From Agromyces aurantiacus (GTDB taxonomy: Bacteria > Actinomycetota > Actinomycetes > Actinomycetales > Microbacteriaceae): 64,000 nt of DNA. Shown one piece after another: positions 53,468 through 61,521 of this stretch. The stretch's first letter is position 1. Every line of letters starts with the position of its first letter. The position numbers and the translations under genes were made by a program. The notes below the pieces were generated by a model that was not told the DNA's origin, searched no databases, and worked only from the letters and a program-made list of their open reading frames with translations. The stretch spans positions 2,728,001-2,792,000 of the forward strand of contig NZ_JAFBBW010000001.1 in assembly GCF_016907355.1 (NCBI RefSeq), read 5' to 3'.

Positions 53468-54636
53468 GCGCCGTCGACCGCTCCCCCGTGATCGTCGCGG
53501 CCCGCCGCACCGCGATCGCGACGTCGGGGCGCGCGTTCGCCGCCCACGCGGTGGATGCGCTCGCCGCGCCGGTCGTCGCCGCCGCGGCCGAGGCGGTCAC
53601 GGCATCCGGCCTGCCCGTCGACGACGTCGTGCTCGGCAACTGCATGGGGCCGGGCGGCGATCTCGCGCGCGTCGCCGCGCTGCGCGCCGGACTGGGCGTC
53701 GAGGTGCCGGGCGTCACCGTCGACCGCCAGTGCGGATCGGGCCTCGACGCGGTCATGCAGGCCGCGTCGCGGGTGCGCGCGGGCGACGCGCGCCTCGTCA
53801 TCGCGGGCGGCGCCGAGTCGGCGTCGACCGCGCCGCACCGGCTCTGGCCCGGCACCGGCGAGCGGTTCACGCGCGCGCCCTTCGCGCCGACCGGATTCCC
53901 CGACCCCGACATGGGGCCGGCCGCCGAGCACCTCGCCCGCGTCCGCGGCATCACCCGCGCCCGCCAGGACGCCTGGGCCGCCCGATCGCACGCACGCGCC
54001 GCGGCCGCACAGGCGGCGGGCGCCTTCGACGCCGAGATCGTGCCGGTCGACGGCGTCGTGCGCGACGATCGCCCGCGCGCCTCGATGGACCTCGGCCGCC
54101 TCGCACGCTTCCCACCGGTCTTCGCGCCAGCGTCGGCGTCGCTCGCACGCGACGGCGCACGGCCCGGCGGCACCGTGACGGCCGGCAACTCCTGCGGCGT
54201 CTCGGACGGCGCCGCGGCGATGGCCGTGACGACCGCCGAGGTCGCGCGCGTGCTCGCGCTCCCCGCGCTCCGCGTGCGCGCGGCCGCGGTCGCGGGCTGC
54301 GATCCCGCGCTGCCGGGTCTCGGCGCCGCGCCCGCCGCGCGCGCCGCGCTCGCCCGCGCCGGCATGACGGTCGCCGACCTCGGCTTCGTCGAGATCACCG
54401 AGGCGTTCGCCGCGCAGCTGCTGGCCGTGAGCGACGAGCTCGGGCTCGACGATGAGACGATCTCGGGCGACGGCGGCGCGATCGCGCTGGGCCACCCGTG
54501 GGGCGCCTCGGGCGCCGTCCTGCTGGTCCGGCTCGCGGCGCGCATGCTCGCGCGCGACGACGCCCGAGCGGGGCTCGCGGCGTGCTCGATCGGCGGCGGA
54601 CAGGGCATCGCGATGATCGTGGAGCGGGTCGCATGA
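53464..54636 (+). CDS. Atypical thiolase-fold protein
   Basis: A 390-aa thiolase-superfamily protein. The acyl-accepting Cys is in DRQCGSGLDAVM near residue 86. In the C-terminal half, GGAIALGHPWGASGA keeps the His near 340, but the NEAFAAQ motif is ITEAFAAQ (Asn to Thr), and the second Cys of CIGGGQG is shifted: the chain reads ACSIGGGQG, with Ser in the catalytic place. So the claisen-condensing machinery looks altered. It is translationally coupled to both neighbours (ATGA overlaps). The product may be a hydrolase-like or degradative thiolase, or a non-catalytic partner. Confidence 0.88.
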   Translation: MSAVDRSPVIVAARRTAIATSGRAFAAHAVDALAAPVVAAAAEAVTASGLPVDDVVLGNCMGPGGDLARVAALRAGLGVEVPGVTVDRQCGSGLDAVMQAASRVRAGDARLVIAGGAESASTAPHRLWPGTGERFTRAPFAPTGFPDPDMGPAAEHLARVRGITRARQDAWAARSHARAAAAQAAGAFDAEIVPVDGVVRDDRPRASMDLGRLARFPPVFAPASASLARDGARPGGTVTAGNSCGVSDGAAAMAVTTAEVARVLALPALRVRAAAVAGCDPALPGLGAAPAARAALARAGMTVADLGFVEITEAFAAQLLAVSDELGLDDETISGDGGAIALGHPWGASGAVLLVRLAARMLARDDARAGLAACSIGGGQGIAMIVERVA

Positions 54637-55313
54637 GCGTCATCCGGTTCGAGCGGGTCGGCCACGCCTTCGGCGACGAGCGCGTCGTCGACGGCGTCAC
54701 CCTCGAGCTCGCCGAGCGCCGCGTCGGGATCGTCGGCGCCAACGGCTCGGGCAAGTCCACGCTCGCCCGCATGGTCAACGGCCTGGTGACGCCGACCGAG
54801 GGGCGCGTCGAGGTCGACGGCCTCGACGTCGCCCGGTACGGCCGCGAGGTGCGCCGACGCGTCGGGTTCGTGTTCACCAACGCCGACACGCAGATCGTGA
54901 TGCCCACCGTCCGCGAGGACGTCGCGTTCACGCTGCGCCGGCACCGGCTGAGCCCGGCGGATGCCGCCGCGCGCGTCGATGCGACCCTCGAGCGGTTCGG
55001 GCTCACGGGACTCGCCGACCGCCCCGCGCACCGCCTCTCGGGCGGGCAGAAGCAGCTGCTCGCGCTCGCTTCGGTGCTCGTCGGCGAACCCTCGATCGTC
55101 GTCGCCGACGAGCCCACGACGCTGCTCGACGCCCGCAACGCGCGGCGCATCGCCGAGCACTTCGAGGCGCTCGACCAGCAGCTCGTGGTCGTCAGCCACC
55201 AGCTCGAGCTGCTCGAGTCGTTCGATCGCGTGATCGTCATGGAGGCCGGGCGCGTCGTGGCCGACGACGAGCCGCGTCCCGCACTCGACGCCTACCGGGC
55301 GCTGATCGGGTGA
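54633..55313 (+). CDS. bioM: BioM, ATPase of the biotin ECF transporter
   Basis: A 226-aa ABC ATPase, complete. Walker A is GANGSGKSTLARMVNGL near residue 36, the Q-loop-type NADTQIVMPTVREDVAF near 85 is typical of ECF (CbiO-type) ATPases, the signature is RLSGGQKQLLALASVL near 135, Walker B is IVVADEPTTLLD near 157, and the H-loop is VVSHQLELLE near 190. It overlaps the thiolase gene by 4 nt. It is small for the family (usually 230-280). Confidence 0.93.
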   Translation: MSVIRFERVGHAFGDERVVDGVTLELAERRVGIVGANGSGKSTLARMVNGLVTPTEGRVEVDGLDVARYGREVRRRVGFVFTNADTQIVMPTVREDVAFTLRRHRLSPADAAARVDATLERFGLTGLADRPAHRLSGGQKQLLALASVLVGEPSIVVADEPTTLLDARNARRIAEHFEALDQQLVVVSHQLELLESFDRVIVMEAGRVVADDEPRPALDAYRALIG

Positions 55314-55320
55314 GCTCCGC

Positions 55321-55914
55321 ATGATCGGCGTGTACCACCCCGGCACCTCCCCGGTGCACCGTGCGCCCGCGCTCGCGAAGCTCGCGCTGCTGGCGGACGC
55401 GGTCGCCGTGGTGACGCTGCTGCCCTCGCTCGCGGCGCTCGGCGCGGCATCCGTCGCGGTCGTCGCGGTGTTCGCCGTCGCGCGCATCCCCGTGCGGCTG
55501 GCCTGGCGCCAGGTCGTGCCCGTCCTCTGGGTGCTCGCCTTCGCGGTGCCCGTCCAGTGGATCTTCGCGGGCTGGGAGGCGGCCGCCATCATGGGCGTGC
55601 GGCTCGTGCTCGCGGTCGCGCTCGCGGCGGTCTACTCCCTCACGACCCCGGTGTCGGCGACGCTCGACGCCATGCAGGTGCTCCTGCGACCGTTCCGTCG
55701 CTGGGTCGACGCCGACCGCGTCGGGCTCGCGCTCGCGCTCGCCATCCGCTGCGTGCCGCTGCTCGCCGAGCTCGTGCGCGAGGTGCTCGAGGCACGGCGA
55801 GCGCGCGGGGCCGAGGGGTCGCCCACGGCGTTCGCGGTGCCCGTGATCGTGCGCGCGCTGCGGACCGCCGACCACCTCGGCGAGGCGCTCATGGCGCGCG
55901 GCGTCGACGACTGA
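55321..55914 (+). CDS. bioN: BioN, transmembrane coupling subunit (EcfT/CbiQ family)
   Basis: A 197-aa membrane protein with four to five helices. The two coupling motifs that dock on the ATPases, of the A-R-G type, are EARRARGAEG near residue 157 and EALMARGVDD at the C-terminus. It follows bioM by 7 nt and closes the operon. With BioY and BioM it forms the BioMNY complex. Confidence 0.92.
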   Translation: MIGVYHPGTSPVHRAPALAKLALLADAVAVVTLLPSLAALGAASVAVVAVFAVARIPVRLAWRQVVPVLWVLAFAVPVQWIFAGWEAAAIMGVRLVLAVALAAVYSLTTPVSATLDAMQVLLRPFRRWVDADRVGLALALAIRCVPLLAELVREVLEARRARGAEGSPTAFAVPVIVRALRTADHLGEALMARGVDD

Positions 55915-55987
55915 GGAGTGTCGCCGGGATCCGGCAGACTGGTCGATCGCCGACCCGACGGCCGACCTGAAGGAGCCACCCACCCCG

Positions 55988-56773
55988 ATGATGGGCATCA
56001 CCCACGCGACGAGCGGCGCCGCCGCATGGATCGCGATCACCTCCACGCTGCCCATCGTCAGCTCGGGCGCCTATCCGCTCGATCCGGTCGGCGTGCTCGC
56101 GGGCACCGCGGTCTGCGCCGGCGCGGCGCTGCTGCCCGACGCCGACCACCACAGCGCGACCATCGCGCACTCGGTGCCGCTGCTCGGCCGGATCGCGACG
56201 GGCACGGTCGGCATGCTCTCGGGCGGGCACCGGCAGGGCGCGCACTCGCCGATCGCGCTCGCACTCGTCACGGCGGGAGCGTGGGCGCTCACGCTCGCGA
56301 CCTTCGCGACCGACGGGTTCGGCACGCTGGCCGTCGGCGCCGGCCTCGGCGCGGCCGCGCTCACGGCGTTCGGGCTCAAGGCGCGCGACTTCGTGCGCAC
56401 CTGGGCCGCGGCGTGGGCGCTCGGCGCGATGCTCGGCGCGTTCATCGTGCTGTTCGCGCCCGAGCAGGTCGCCTGGTTCCCGCTGGCCGTCGCGGTCGGG
56501 TTCGTCGTTCACCTCGCCGGCGACTTCCTCACCACGGGAGGGCTCCCGGGCCTGTTCTGGCCGTGGGTGCCGCGTCCGCCCGAGGTGCTGCATCCCGTGC
56601 CGGTGCTGAACCGCATCTGGATGCGCAACGGCTACGTCGCGCTGCCCGTGCTCGGCGACACGGGCTCGCTCCGCGAGACCCTGCTCGGCGCGGTGCTCGG
56701 CCTCTACTGCTTCACGGGCTTCGCGCACGAGGGGCTGCTGCTGATCGGCGTCGACCTCTCCGCGTTCTGGTGA
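55988..56773 (+). CDS. Membrane-bound metal-dependent hydrolase (DUF457/YdjM type)
   Basis: A 261-aa membrane protein with about six helices. It shows the family's clustered His/Asp: GITHATSGAAAWIAI at the start, ALLPDADHHSATIAHSVP near residue 48, GGHRQGAHSPIAL near 80 and VVHLAGDFLTTGG near 178. These are the putative metal ligands of the LexA-binding inner-membrane-associated hydrolase family. AAGGAG lies about 10 nt before two ATG codons. It is the first gene after bioN (73-nt gap); substrate unknown. Confidence 0.88.
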   Translation: MMGITHATSGAAAWIAITSTLPIVSSGAYPLDPVGVLAGTAVCAGAALLPDADHHSATIAHSVPLLGRIATGTVGMLSGGHRQGAHSPIALALVTAGAWALTLATFATDGFGTLAVGAGLGAAALTAFGLKARDFVRTWAAAWALGAMLGAFIVLFAPEQVAWFPLAVAVGFVVHLAGDFLTTGGLPGLFWPWVPRPPEVLHPVPVLNRIWMRNGYVALPVLGDTGSLRETLLGAVLGLYCFTGFAHEGLLLIGVDLSAFW

Positions 56774-56787
56774 GGCACCATGGACGC

Positions 56788-57393
56788 GTGAGTACGAACG
56801 CACTGCCCGAGACCGTCGCCGTGCGCTTCGAACCGGCCTCGGCCGCGCAGGACGTCGCGACCGTCGAGGCGATCGCGGCGCTCGTCAACGCCGTCTACGA
56901 CGTCGCCGAATCGGGGCTCTGGGCGGATGGCGCGCAGCGCACGTCGCCCGCCGAGGTCGCCGAGCTCATCGCCGACGGGCAGATCGCGACCGCCCGCGCC
57001 GGCGGCCGCCTCGTCGGCGCCGTGCGGTTCCGGTCGCTCGATTCGGAGGTCGCGGAGTTCGGCATGCTCGCCGCCGACCCCGAGTGGCGCGGGCGGGGCG
57101 TCGGTCGCGACCTCGTCGCGTTCGCCGAGGCGAGCGCCGCGGCATCCGGTCACCGCACGATGCAGCTCGAGGTGCTCGTGCCGCGAACCTGGACGCACCC
57201 GTCCAAGGAGTTCCTCCGCGCCTGGTACGCACGCCTGGGCTACCGCGTCGAGCGCGTCACGCACCTCGAGGAGCTCTACCCCGACCTCGCGCCGCTGCTG
57301 GCCACCGAGTGCGACCTCGAGGTCTCCCGCAAGCCGCTCGTGGGAGCGAGCACGCGGGAGAACACCACCAGGTCGTCGCCGTCCGTCCAGTAG
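56788..57393 (+). CDS. GNAT acetyltransferase with a 3' extension
   Basis: A 201-aa GNAT protein. AFGMLAADPEWRGRGVGRDLV-like core (EFGMLAADPEWRGRGVG) lies near residue 95, then VLVPRTWTHPSKEFLRAWY and LGYRVERVTHLEELYP near 155. The fold is complete by about residue 183; the last 18 residues (from VGASTRENTT) are encoded opposite the end of the neighbouring GNAT gene. Start is GTG; CACCAT lies 6 nt upstream. Probably joins CoA-dependent acetylation of a small amine. Confidence 0.85.
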   Translation: MSTNALPETVAVRFEPASAAQDVATVEAIAALVNAVYDVAESGLWADGAQRTSPAEVAELIADGQIATARAGGRLVGAVRFRSLDSEVAEFGMLAADPEWRGRGVGRDLVAFAEASAAASGHRTMQLEVLVPRTWTHPSKEFLRAWYARLGYRVERVTHLEELYPDLAPLLATECDLEVSRKPLVGASTRENTTRSSPSVQ

Positions 57394-57809
57394 TCGGCGA
57401 TCCGGGCCACCTCGTCGTAGCCGAGCCGCGCGTAGAACGCGCGCGTTCCCTCGAACCGGTCGGTGCCGGAGGTCCGGACGAGCAGCAGGCGCTGGCCCCG
57501 CTCGACGAGCTCGCGCTCGACCTCGCCCATGAGCGCCCGGCCGACGCCGGTGCCCTGCAGGCCGGCGCGGACGCCGATCATCGTGAGATCCCAGACGCGG
57601 TCGGTCGCCTCCTCGGGGCGCGCGTAGACGACCCCGACGATCCGCTCGCCGTCGATGGCGACGAGGCATCGCGACTCGCCGGACGCCAGGTGGGCGTCGA
57701 GCACGCCCTCGAGGAAGCCGGCGTCCTCCGCCTCGAACAGCGTGGAGTCGATCATCGCGCGAACCGCGTCGTCACGGTCTGTGGCGGTGTACTCGCGAAT
57801 GACGGGCAT
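57276..57809 (-). CDS. GNAT acetyltransferase, convergent and overlapping
   Basis: A 177-aa GNAT protein. TMIGVRAGLQGTGVGRALM near residue 88 is the acetyl-CoA loop; LLLVRTSGTDRFEGTRAFY and LGYDEVARIADYW near 140 complete the fold. The natural end looks like FSRVLAP near 155; about 21 more residues (TSGLRETSRSHSV...) are antisense to the opposite GNAT gene. ATG is chosen at MPVIREYTATD, with GGTGAGG upstream. The 118-nt tail-to-tail overlap is unusual. Confidence 0.85.
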   Translation of the reverse strand: MPVIREYTATDRDDAVRAMIDSTLFEAEDAGFLEGVLDAHLASGESRCLVAIDGERIVGVVYARPEEATDRVWDLTMIGVRAGLQGTGVGRALMGEVERELVERGQRLLLVRTSGTDRFEGTRAFYARLGYDEVARIADYWTDGDDLVVFSRVLAPTSGLRETSRSHSVASSGARSG

Positions 57810-57850
57810 CGTGGACCTCACCTTCCCTGCGCCCCTCCGGAGACGACGAA

Positions 57851-57876
57851 GCCCCGACGATCGTGATCGCCGGGGC
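57851..57876 (-). terminator. Terminator of tRNA-Lys
   Basis: On the minus strand GCCCCG and CGATC pair with CGGGGC and GATCG across a small loop, just past the CCA end of the tRNA. Confidence 0.6.
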
Positions 57877-57879
57877 CGG

Positions 57880-57955
57880 TGGTGCACCCCCAGGGACTTG
57901 AACCCTGAACCCACTGATTAAGAGTCAGTTGCTCTGCCGATTGAGCTAGAGGTGC
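57880..57955 (-). tRNA. tRNA-Lys(CTT)
   Basis: Acceptor GCACCTC pairs with GGGGTGC; D-arm AGCTCAATCGGCAGAGC, anticodon loop CTCTTAA giving CTT, T-arm AGGGTTCAAGTCCCT, discriminator A and encoded CCA. It decodes AAG. Confidence 0.95.
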
Positions 57956-58079
57956 GTTTCGGGCGGGATTTCGACAACCCCGAACCGAGGATCAACGGTA
58001 TCAGGTGGCCGCCCCGAACGCGAAATCGGAGCGCATCCGGGCGCGTCGTCGCATCCGTCGCCGTCAGGGGGCCCGCGGC

Positions 58080-58094
58080 TAGGCTGACAGCGTG
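58080..58094 (+). promoter_or_regulatory. -10 box of leaderless phosphatase gene
   Basis: TAGGCT, 6 nt, then the GTG start. Confidence 0.5.
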
Positions 58095-58964
58095 ACGGAT
58101 GCGACGACCCCGCCGGAACCCGACGACACCGCCGATCAGGCCCTCGAGGCCGATCTCGACGCCCTCGCGCTCGACAGCGACCTCGCGCTCGCGCTCGAGC
58201 TCGCCGACCTCGCCGACCGTGCCGCGATGGAGCGCTTCCGGGCGGTGGACCTGCAGGTCGACACCAAGCCCGACCGCACCTACGTGACCGAGGCCGACCT
58301 CGCGGTCGAACGCGCCGTGCGCGAGCTCATCGCCCGGCGGCGGCCCGCCGACGGCGTGCTCGGCGAGGAGTACGGCACGGCCGGGTCGGGCGCGCGGCAG
58401 TGGATCGTCGACCCGATCGACGGCACCTCGAACTTCCTGCGCGGCGTGCCCGTGTGGGGTGCGCTCATCGCGCTCACGGTCGACGGCGCGCCCGTCGTGG
58501 GCGTCGCGTCGATGCCCGCGCTCGGCCGACGCTGGTGGGGCGCGCAGGGCCTCGGCGCGTTCACGACCGACGTGCCGGGCGGCGAGCCCCGTGCCATCCG
58601 GGTCTCGCAGGTCGGCGGTCTCGCCGACGCGTCGCTGAGCTTCCAGAGCATCGCGCAGTGGCGCGATGCGGGGCAGCTCGACCGGTTGCTCGCGCTGGGC
58701 GAGCGGGTCTGGCGCGACCGGGCGTACGGCGACCTGTGGTCGTACTGCCTGCTCGCCGAGGGCCTGGTCGACATCGTGGCCGAGTTCGACCTGAAGCCGT
58801 GGGACATCGCGGCGGCCGTGCCGATCATCGAGGCGGCCGGCGGCCGCGTCACGTCCACGTCGGGCGCGGCGCTCGGCGACGGCAGCGTGCTGGCCACGAA
58901 CGGCCGGCTGCACTCGGCCGTGCTCGACGTGCTCGGCAGCGGCGCGACCTCCGGTACCGCCTGA
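58092..58964 (+). CDS. Inositol monophosphatase family (HisN-like) phosphatase
   Basis: A 290-aa Mg2+-dependent phosphatase. Metal ligands: VTEADLAVERAV near residue 65, GEEYGT near 92, and the core DPIDGTSNFLRGVPVWG near 107 (DxDGT). Asp near WDIAAAVPIIEAAGG at 240 completes the site. The first 20 residues are acidic. The family includes inositol-1-phosphatase and actinobacterial histidinol-phosphatase HisN, which this resembles most, but no his genes are nearby. Start is GTG, leaderless by the TAGGCT box. It shares 1 nt with the next start (TGATG). Confidence 0.9.
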   Translation: MTDATTPPEPDDTADQALEADLDALALDSDLALALELADLADRAAMERFRAVDLQVDTKPDRTYVTEADLAVERAVRELIARRRPADGVLGEEYGTAGSGARQWIVDPIDGTSNFLRGVPVWGALIALTVDGAPVVGVASMPALGRRWWGAQGLGAFTTDVPGGEPRAIRVSQVGGLADASLSFQSIAQWRDAGQLDRLLALGERVWRDRAYGDLWSYCLLAEGLVDIVAEFDLKPWDIAAAVPIIEAAGGRVTSTSGAALGDGSVLATNGRLHSAVLDVLGSGATSGTA

Positions 58965-59887
58965 TGGAGCTGTGCATCTTCACGGAGCCGCAGCAGGGGT
59001 TCAGCTACGACGAGCAGCTCGCGCAGGCGCAGGCGACCGAACGGCTCGGTTTCGACGGATGGTTCCGCAGCGACCACTACCTGCGCATGGGTCCCGGCGA
59101 CCCGATGCCGGGGCCGACCGACGCGTGGACGACGCTCGCCGGCCTCGCGCGCGAGACCAGCCGCATCCGGCTCGGCACGCTCGTCTCGTCGGTGACCTTC
59201 CGACACCCCGCCATCCTCGCGATCCAGGTCGCGCAGGTCGACGCGATGTCGGGTGGCCGCGTCGAGCTGGGCCTCGGCACCGGATGGTTCGCCGAGGAGC
59301 ATGCCGCGTACGGCCTCCCGTTCCCCGAGCGCCGGTTCGACCTGCTCGACGAGCAGCTGCAGGTGGTCACGGGCCTCTGGTCGACGCCGCCCGGCGAGCA
59401 CTTCGACTTCGCGGGGCGCCACTACCGCCTCGAGCAGTCCCCCGCGCTGCCCAAGCCCGTGCAGCAGCCGGTGCCGCTCATCGTCGGCGGCGGCGGACCG
59501 ACGCGCACGCCCGCCCTCGCCGCACGCTACGCGACCGAGTTCAACCGCGGGTTCACCGGCGAGGACGAGATCGCGGCCGCCTTCGCCAGGGTGCGCGCGG
59601 CCTGCGAGCAGATCGGCCGCGATCCCGCCACGCTCCGCCTGAGCGTGGCCCTGCCCACGGTCGTGGCGACGGATGACGCGACCTACCGCCGGCGCCTCGA
59701 CGCCATCCACGCCGACCCCGGGACCTTCGCCGACGTGAACATCGCGGGCACGCCCGAGCGGGCCGTCGAGAAGCTGCGGCGCCTGCGCGAGCTCGGCGCC
59801 GACCGCGTCTACCTGCAGCTGGTGGACGCCCGCGACCTCGACCACGTCGAGCTGGTCGCCGCCGAGGTGCTCCCGCACCTGCGCTGA
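58964..59887 (+). CDS. LLM-class flavin-dependent oxidoreductase (F420-type)
   Basis: A 307-aa luciferase-like monooxygenase-fold enzyme. FDGWFRSDHYLRMG near residue 32, GTLVSSVTFRHPAILA near 68, GRVELGLGTGWFAEEHAAYG near 95 and LIVGGGGPTRTPALAARYA near 168 are typical; actinobacterial members commonly use coenzyme F420. The substrate is unknown. It is translationally coupled to the upstream phosphatase gene. Confidence 0.9.
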   Translation: MELCIFTEPQQGFSYDEQLAQAQATERLGFDGWFRSDHYLRMGPGDPMPGPTDAWTTLAGLARETSRIRLGTLVSSVTFRHPAILAIQVAQVDAMSGGRVELGLGTGWFAEEHAAYGLPFPERRFDLLDEQLQVVTGLWSTPPGEHFDFAGRHYRLEQSPALPKPVQQPVPLIVGGGGPTRTPALAARYATEFNRGFTGEDEIAAAFARVRAACEQIGRDPATLRLSVALPTVVATDDATYRRRLDAIHADPGTFADVNIAGTPERAVEKLRRLRELGADRVYLQLVDARDLDHVELVAAEVLPHLR

Positions 59888-59928
59888 GCGCGCACGGTTC
59901 CACCGTTCGATGGACGTCACACTCCCAG

Positions 59929-59943
59929 AAGCGTCGTACGCTT
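59929..59943. promoter_or_regulatory. Palindrome over a -10 box
   Basis: AAGCGTCGTACGCTT is a perfect 6-3-6 inverted repeat that contains TACGCT (59937-59942). A regulator binding here would block the small gene downstream. No regulator gene lies close. Confidence 0.45.
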
Positions 59944-59981
59944 GACGTGAGGGCCGGGGGGCCTCGAGGGGATGAACGACG

Positions 59982-60209
59982 ATGGCGGCCAGACGGCATC
60001 GCACGGTGGTGGACCAGCCGGAGCTGGGTCCTGACGACGACCCGTACGCGGCGTACCTCGTGTGGCGCGCGGAGCGCGAGGCTGCGGCCGCGGCGGCGGC
60101 CGACCTCGACGGCACGGATGCCGCAGCCGCGGTGGATGCGACGGCCGCCGCTCCCGCCCGCGGTTCGTGGGTGCGCCGGCTCGCCGTCTGGCACCGCAAC
60201 GCCGGCTGA
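59982..60209 (+). CDS. Small Ala-rich protein, 75 aa
   Basis: MAARRHRTVVDQPELGPDDD opens the protein; the middle is an Ala-rich acidic stretch and the end is basic and aromatic (ARGSWVRRLAVWHRNAG). No membrane helix or family. GAGGGG is at fair spacing. It follows a palindrome-covered TACGCT box, with a leader of about 35 nt, and is convergent with the LtrA gene. Confidence 0.6.
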   Translation: MAARRHRTVVDQPELGPDDDPYAAYLVWRAEREAAAAAAADLDGTDAAAAVDATAAAPARGSWVRRLAVWHRNAG

Positions 60210-60218
60210 GCGCGGGCA

Positions 60219-61451
60219 TCAGGCGGATTCGTCGGCGTCGATCGTGGTGACGTGCCCGTGCGCCTCGCGGATCTCCCGACGGTGCGCGGCGTACCGGGCG
60301 CTCTCGACGACGATCAGCGCGGCCGACGCCACGACGAGCAGCGTCAGGGCGACGAGCGGCGGGAGGAGGGCCGCGACGGGGATGCCCGCGAGCAGCAGGA
60401 CGGCGGCGCCGAAGCGCAACCACTTCACGTGCCGGGTGGCGCGCAGCGAGAAGAACGCGACGCCGGCCACGTAGCACGAGACGCCGCCGTACAGGGCGGC
60501 GGCGCCGAACCATCCGAGCGGCTCCGTGTCATCCACGTGCGCGATCACGTCCTCGACGCCGAGGGCCGCGAGCACGATGCCGGCGATGAGGGCGAAGTGC
60601 AGGTAGGTGTACCCGTCGATCGCGAGACCCGCCCGCGAACCGCCGCGCAGCTGCGAGAGTTCGCGTTCGGCCGCCAGCTGCGTCGTGTCGAAGTAGAGCC
60701 ACCACAGCGCGATCGACACGAGCACGGCGAGCGTGGCGCCCACGATGATCGGCACGCTGATCGGCTCCCTGGCCGCCCCGACGCCGATGGCCACGATCGA
60801 CTCGCCGAGCGCGAGGATCACCACGAGGCCGAACCGCTCGGCCCAGTGCGCCGCCGAGTGGACGCGCCAGCTGCCGCCCGCCGACGTGAGGTAGGTCAGG
60901 AGGACGTCGAGGCCGAGGCCGACCAGCCACAGCCAGGTCTGCAGCGCCCCGTCGACGAGCGCGCCCGCGATGAGGAAGCCCGACCCGACCAGCATGGCGG
61001 TCGAGGTGCGCAGGACCTGACGCCGCAGCGGCGGATCCTGCGCGGCGGCGACGTAGTACAGCGAGAGGTGCGCCACCCGGACCACGACGTAGGCGACCAC
61101 GAGGACCATCGGCCCGTACAGTCCGCCGGGCAGGTCGACGTACGCCTCGGGGATGACGAGCGCGACGACGAACATCGCGATCATCGCGATCGACATGCCG
61201 AGCTTCACGAACCCCTCGTCGACGTGGGTCTGGTTCGCCAGCCACGCGTACGAGACCCACGACCACCACAGCAGGCCGAGGATCGTGAGTGCCTGGAGGA
61301 TCCCGATCGCGCTGTGGGTGGCCGCCATGTACTGCGTCACCTGCGTGAACGCGAAGACGAACACGAGGTCGAAGAACAGCTCGAAGGTCGTCACTCGGTG
61401 CGCCTCGTCGGAGACGCGGAACCCCTTGGCCGGGGCGAATCGCCACTGCAT
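60219..61451 (-). CDS. Low temperature requirement protein A (LtrA) family
   Basis: A 410-aa membrane protein with about 12 helices. Family hallmarks: FELFFDLVFVFAFTQVTQYM near residue 23, and SAAHWAERFGLVVILALGES near 200 with the conserved His-Glu-Arg block. First described in Listeria for growth at low temperature; molecular function unsettled. The mRNA may be leaderless (GAGACT 6 nt before ATG), while GGAGCC is too close to serve as ribosome site. It is divergent from the haemoglobin gene. Confidence 0.92.
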   Translation of the reverse strand: MQWRFAPAKGFRVSDEAHRVTTFELFFDLVFVFAFTQVTQYMAATHSAIGILQALTILGLLWWSWVSYAWLANQTHVDEGFVKLGMSIAMIAMFVVALVIPEAYVDLPGGLYGPMVLVVAYVVVRVAHLSLYYVAAAQDPPLRRQVLRTSTAMLVGSGFLIAGALVDGALQTWLWLVGLGLDVLLTYLTSAGGSWRVHSAAHWAERFGLVVILALGESIVAIGVGAAREPISVPIIVGATLAVLVSIALWWLYFDTTQLAAERELSQLRGGSRAGLAIDGYTYLHFALIAGIVLAALGVEDVIAHVDDTEPLGWFGAAALYGGVSCYVAGVAFFSLRATRHVKWLRFGAAVLLLAGIPVAALLPPLVALTLLVVASAALIVVESARYAAHRREIREAHGHVTTIDADESA

Positions 61452-61506
61452 GGCTCCAGTCTCGCGGGGCGGGGCCGCGGCCGGAAGGGGCGGCGGCTCG
61501 GGCGAC

Positions 61507-61521
61507 TACCGTGGAGGCATG
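61507..61521 (+). promoter_or_regulatory. -10 box of leaderless haemoglobin gene
   Basis: TACCGT, 6 nt (GGAGGC), then the ATG. The GGAGG lies too close to the ATG to act as a ribosome site. Confidence 0.5.
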
